This document shows positions 5,066-7,524 of a DNA stretch of 7,524 nucleotides, piece after piece (the stretch's first letter is position 1; each line of letters begins with the position of its first letter). The translations under genes were made by a program, and so were the position numbers. The notes beneath the pieces were generated by a model. The model saw only the letters and a program-made list of their open reading frames with translations. It had not been told where the DNA came from and did no database searches. Source of the stretch: Clostridium sp. CAG:253 (GTDB lineage: Bacteria > Bacillota > Clostridia > Lachnospirales > Lachnospiraceae); NCBI GenBank assembly GCA_000436755.1, contig FR887254.1, positions 1 to 7,524 of the forward strand, given 5' to 3'.

Positions 5066-7024
5066 TTGGAATTTACAAAAGCGTTTGATAATATGCCTGT
5101 CAGTGTTATTGTAATCAAACGAAATTTAGAAAAAAATATTGGTTTTGAAGAAGTTTATTTAAATGATGCACTTAAAAAGAAGAAAAGTCTGATAGCCCAG
5201 ACGGACAATAATATTCTTTATTTTCTTTTTAAAGATAAATATAACCAGTTGATATGTGCAATTGAAGATATCTTTGATGGGGTGAAGAAAACAGAGGTTA
5301 TTTCTTCATATAACTTAGAACTTGGCGGATATTTTTCGGCAGAGTTTTATCTGGCTGGAGATAAAAATTATTGTATATGTGTATTTAGGGAAGAAATGGA
5401 GATTGTTAGCAGCAGAAATATTTTTTCTGCGATAAAGCAAGTTTTTTATGTAGTATCAATATGTAATATGAAAGAGGACAGTATTTACATCTTTGAACAG
5501 ATGCGTGGAGATGAGCATGAGACAGGTCACATGATGAATTATACGCAATATGTTTCAAATATTACACAAAAAATAATATCAAAAGAGTATCTTGAAGATG
5601 TAAGAAATTTTATGAAGCGGGAACATATAAGAAAAGTTCTTTCAGAAGAAAAAAGAATGGTATCTTTTGAATATATGAGATATATAAATTCAGAGCAGAA
5701 GTTTTTGTTGAGTCGAATGAGTTTTATTTGGCTTAACTCAGATGAAAATGGCATGGTAAGAGAGTGTGTTATGACTGTCAAAGATGTTCATAAGGAAAAA
5801 CTGAGAGAAATTATGAAAAATAAGTCTCTTAAATCTGCTTATGATGTTTCAAATGTAGCAAACGAGGCAAAAAATGCTTTTCTAAGACATATCGGTCAAC
5901 ATATGAAAGCTCCGGTAAATTATATTATGGGAGTTACTGATATGTTAAGTATGTCAAAAAACTATTGCGAGGATAATGAGGTTTATATAAAAAAGATAAG
6001 AGAGGCTTCTGAATTGCTTCTTGAAAATATAAATAAAATTGTAGATGTAAGCAGAATAGAAGCAGGTGACATAAAATTTTTGTTTGAAAGAATATCCATA
6101 AAAGAGCTTATAGAAGAAATTATAAATGAACTTGCTGTTTTTATTAAAGAAAAAAAACATGAGCTGAGTGTAAATTTTGATGAAGTTGTACATCACTATG
6201 TTTTTATTGATAAAATGAGATTAAAGCAGGTAATAAAGAATATTTTGTTAAATGCGGTTCAGTATACGGATAATAATGGAAATATAAGAATTAAAGTTGT
6301 GGAGAGCAGACAAAAATTTGGAGAAATATATATATATAGATTTATTATAGAAGATAATGGTCCGGGAATTGATAAAGGTATTATTGAAAAAGCTGTAAAA
6401 AGTATTCCTTTAAATTATTCACAAAAGGAAAAAAGAAGCGGAATCGGATTGGGATTGTGGCTTTCTAATAATATTGTAAGAGTTTTAAATGGTGATCTGG
6501 AAATAAAAAGCAGTTTAGGTGTTGGAACGAGATGTATTATAAGTTTACCTGTTTCGACGGATAAAAATTATTTTCAGAATGATGAAGATACGGTTGTTAA
6601 AGCAATCATGGCAGAATCAGGCGGTAAAAAAATAAGTGCCATAAAACGAATTTTGATAGTCCAAAATCTTATAATATCAAAAAATTTATTAAGGCAAAAA
6701 CTTAAATATCTTGGATTTCTGGTTGAAAGTGCGTCTACTGGAAGCGAAGCACTGTGTATGTATAAGGAAAGAGGAGCAGGATATTATTCGGCAATAATAA
6801 CAGATGCTCAGCTTCCTGAAAAAAGCGGTTATGATTTGGCTTTGCAAATAAGAAAATACGAGAAGAGCAATGGAGGGTATCTTCCTATAATAGCAATGTC
6901 AAAATCTGAATTTTCGGAGGAAAATATATACTCAAAGAAGATGGGAATAACATTGCAGATAGACAAAGATGCGGATGTATCTGTATTAAGAGCTGCATTT
7001 GATAAAATAAATATACAAAAATAA
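5066..7024 (+). CDS. PAS-containing hybrid histidine kinase with degenerate phospho-acceptor sites
   Basis: A 652-residue protein without membrane segments, so probably a cytoplasmic sensor. Order: a PAS-like domain (about 5-95, AFDNMPVSVIVI), a second PAS-like region (about 145-255, ending VKDVHKEK like a PAS 'DIT' end), dimerisation/H-box helices (about 262-335), HATPase (about 370-490) and a receiver (about 527-650). The ATP-binding boxes look intact: N-box Asn392/Asn396, G1 DNGPG (430-434), G2 GIGLGL (459-464). The H-box reads FLRHIGQHMKAP (272-283). Against the usual FLxxMSHExRTP, Gln278 replaces the phospho-accepting His, and His279 falls on the acidic position. The receiver keeps Asp580, Ser612 and Lys634, but the acidic pair is Gln533-Asn534. 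Classical phosphotransfer is therefore doubtful. Two alternative readings are a neighbouring His (275 or 279) acting as acceptor, or an ATP-driven conformational switch. It starts at TTG, probably weak. It is co-transcribed with the Lrp-like regulator, a likely output partner by inference. Confidence 0.9.
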   Translation: MEFTKAFDNMPVSVIVIKRNLEKNIGFEEVYLNDALKKKKSLIAQTDNNILYFLFKDKYNQLICAIEDIFDGVKKTEVISSYNLELGGYFSAEFYLAGDKNYCICVFREEMEIVSSRNIFSAIKQVFYVVSICNMKEDSIYIFEQMRGDEHETGHMMNYTQYVSNITQKIISKEYLEDVRNFMKREHIRKVLSEEKRMVSFEYMRYINSEQKFLLSRMSFIWLNSDENGMVRECVMTVKDVHKEKLREIMKNKSLKSAYDVSNVANEAKNAFLRHIGQHMKAPVNYIMGVTDMLSMSKNYCEDNEVYIKKIREASELLLENINKIVDVSRIEAGDIKFLFERISIKELIEEIINELAVFIKEKKHELSVNFDEVVHHYVFIDKMRLKQVIKNILLNAVQYTDNNGNIRIKVVESRQKFGEIYIYRFIIEDNGPGIDKGIIEKAVKSIPLNYSQKEKRSGIGLGLWLSNNIVRVLNGDLEIKSSLGVGTRCIISLPVSTDKNYFQNDEDTVVKAIMAESGGKKISAIKRILIVQNLIISKNLLRQKLKYLGFLVESASTGSEALCMYKERGAGYYSAIITDAQLPEKSGYDLALQIRKYEKSNGGYLPIIAMSKSEFSEENIYSKKMGITLQIDKDADVSVLRAAFDKINIQK

Positions 7025-7043
7025 GATACCGAATGTGAAGTAT

Positions 7044-7095
7044 ATACCGCCCCCAAAAAGTTAGACCTAAAAATCTAACTATTGGGGGGTGGTAT
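7044..7095. terminator. Nested hairpin terminator between the kinase and perR-like genes
   Basis: The inner stem AGTTAGA (7059-7065) / TCTAACT (7074-7080) has an 8-base loop. On the minus strand it is followed directly by a T run (7059-7055), a canonical terminator for the perR-like gene. An outer stem, ATACCGCCCCC (7044-7054) with GGGGGTGGTAT (7085-7095), is very GC-rich for this region and encloses the inner one. The right arm ends at the base before the perR-like stop codon. The plus strand continues TTTAATTATTC, a weak T tract that may end the kinase transcript. Confidence 0.75.
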
Positions 7096-7512
7096 TTAAT
7101 TATTCTTTAAATTTTCATTTTTGTTTAAATCTGAACAGCAGTCACCACAAAGACCATGAAAAAGTACCGTGTGTCCCTCAATTTTTCCGGGAAAATTGGC
7201 ATTAGCAATGATGTCTATATGGCTTATAGAATCCATTTCGATATCTAATAATTTTTTACATGATCTGCAAAAAAAGTGATTATGAGGAACAGAATTTCCA
7301 TCAAAGTGAACGAAACCGTCACCGCAATCTATTTGAATAGCTTCTCCATGCTCAACGAGAAAATTTAGATTTCTGTAGACGGTGCCAAGGCTTATATTAG
7401 GAAATAGTTTTTGAATATTTGCGTAAACTGTGTCAGCCGTCGGATGGCATGTGACAGATTTCAGATAGTCTTTGATAGCCTCACGCTGTTTGCTGTATCT
7501 AATAGCAGACAT
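7096..7512 (-). CDS. perR: Fur-family transcriptional repressor, PerR-like peroxide sensor
   Basis: A 138-residue Fur-family protein with an N-terminal winged helix (about 5-65; HPTADTVYANI and SLGTVYRNLNFL). The C-terminal metal-binding dimerisation domain has two CxxC structural zinc motifs (Cys82/Cys85 in FFCRSCKK, Cys122/Cys125 in LCGDC). The regulatory-metal residues align with Bacillus PerR: His23, Asp71, His77, His79 and Asp90 correspond to His37, Asp85, His91, His93 and Asp104. Aspartates at both acidic positions, where Fur iron sensors usually have Glu, favour PerR. PerR represses oxidative-stress genes and is inactivated when bound iron and peroxide oxidise the metal-ligand His. ATG 7512 is chosen because GGAG (7521-7524) lies 8 bases upstream; the in-frame GTG at 7521 overlaps that site. 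The gene is convergent with the kinase and ends at a strong hairpin. Its promoter is outside the window. Fur family is certain, PerR subtype likely. Confidence 0.8.
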   Translation of the reverse strand: MSAIRYSKQREAIKDYLKSVTCHPTADTVYANIQKLFPNISLGTVYRNLNFLVEHGEAIQIDCGDGFVHFDGNSVPHNHFFCRSCKKLLDIEMDSISHIDIIANANFPGKIEGHTVLFHGLCGDCCSDLNKNENLKNN

Positions 7513-7518
7513 AAAAAT

Positions 7519-7524
7519 CACTCC
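7519..7524 (-). promoter_or_regulatory. Shine-Dalgarno of the perR-like gene
   Basis: The minus strand reads GGAGTG at the window edge, with GGAG 8 bases before ATG 7512. It overlaps an in-frame GTG (7521-7519), which would remove the ribosome binding site if used as a start. Confidence 0.65.

Overview
The window is AT-rich DNA with short intergenic spacing, strong GGAGG-type Shine-Dalgarno sequences and intrinsic hairpin terminators. With a glutaminase-fused NAD+ synthetase, a PerR-like Fur protein and an Rpn-type nuclease tail, it looks like a chromosomal segment of a low-GC Firmicute, most likely an anaerobic Clostridia/Lachnospiraceae member. That placement is an inference from protein style and base composition; no rRNA or other phylogenetic marker is present.

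Layout: (1) Bases 2-436 hold the C-terminal end of an Rpn/PD-(D/E)XK transposase-like protein, cut by the window edge. It is followed at once by 466-1974, a 502-aa protein fusing TPR repeats to a NucS/DUF91-like nuclease domain. (2) A shared bidirectional terminator (1988-2023) separates this pair from the convergent nadE gene (2028-3971, minus strand), a full-length glutamine-dependent NAD+ synthetase with its own extended -10 promoter. (3) About 630 bases (3972-4602) carry no clear protein gene but are dense in signals: the nadE promoter, two hairpin terminators, a possible broken small gene, a possible minus-strand small RNA with its own promoter and terminator, two palindromes, and the promoter and leader of the next operon. 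(4) A two-gene operon follows: an Lrp/AsnC-family regulator (4603-5049) and, 16 bases later, a cytoplasmic PAS-containing hybrid histidine kinase (TTG start, 5066-7024). (5) A nested hairpin (7044-7095) lies between the kinase and a convergent PerR-like Fur-family repressor (7096-7512, minus).

The most interesting part is the Lrp-kinase operon. The kinase keeps its ATP-binding boxes, but its H-box has Gln where the phospho-accepting His should be, and its receiver has Gln-Asn in place of the acidic Mg-binding pair. It therefore looks like a pseudo-hybrid kinase, and its only DNA-binding neighbour in the operon is Lrp rather than a normal response regulator. The operon's promoter is overlapped by a sequence that differs from the classical PerR box (TTATAAT-N-ATTATAA) at one arm position, and a PerR-like gene lies just downstream. 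A PerR to Lrp/pseudo-kinase regulatory link is a testable hypothesis, not a demonstrated fact.
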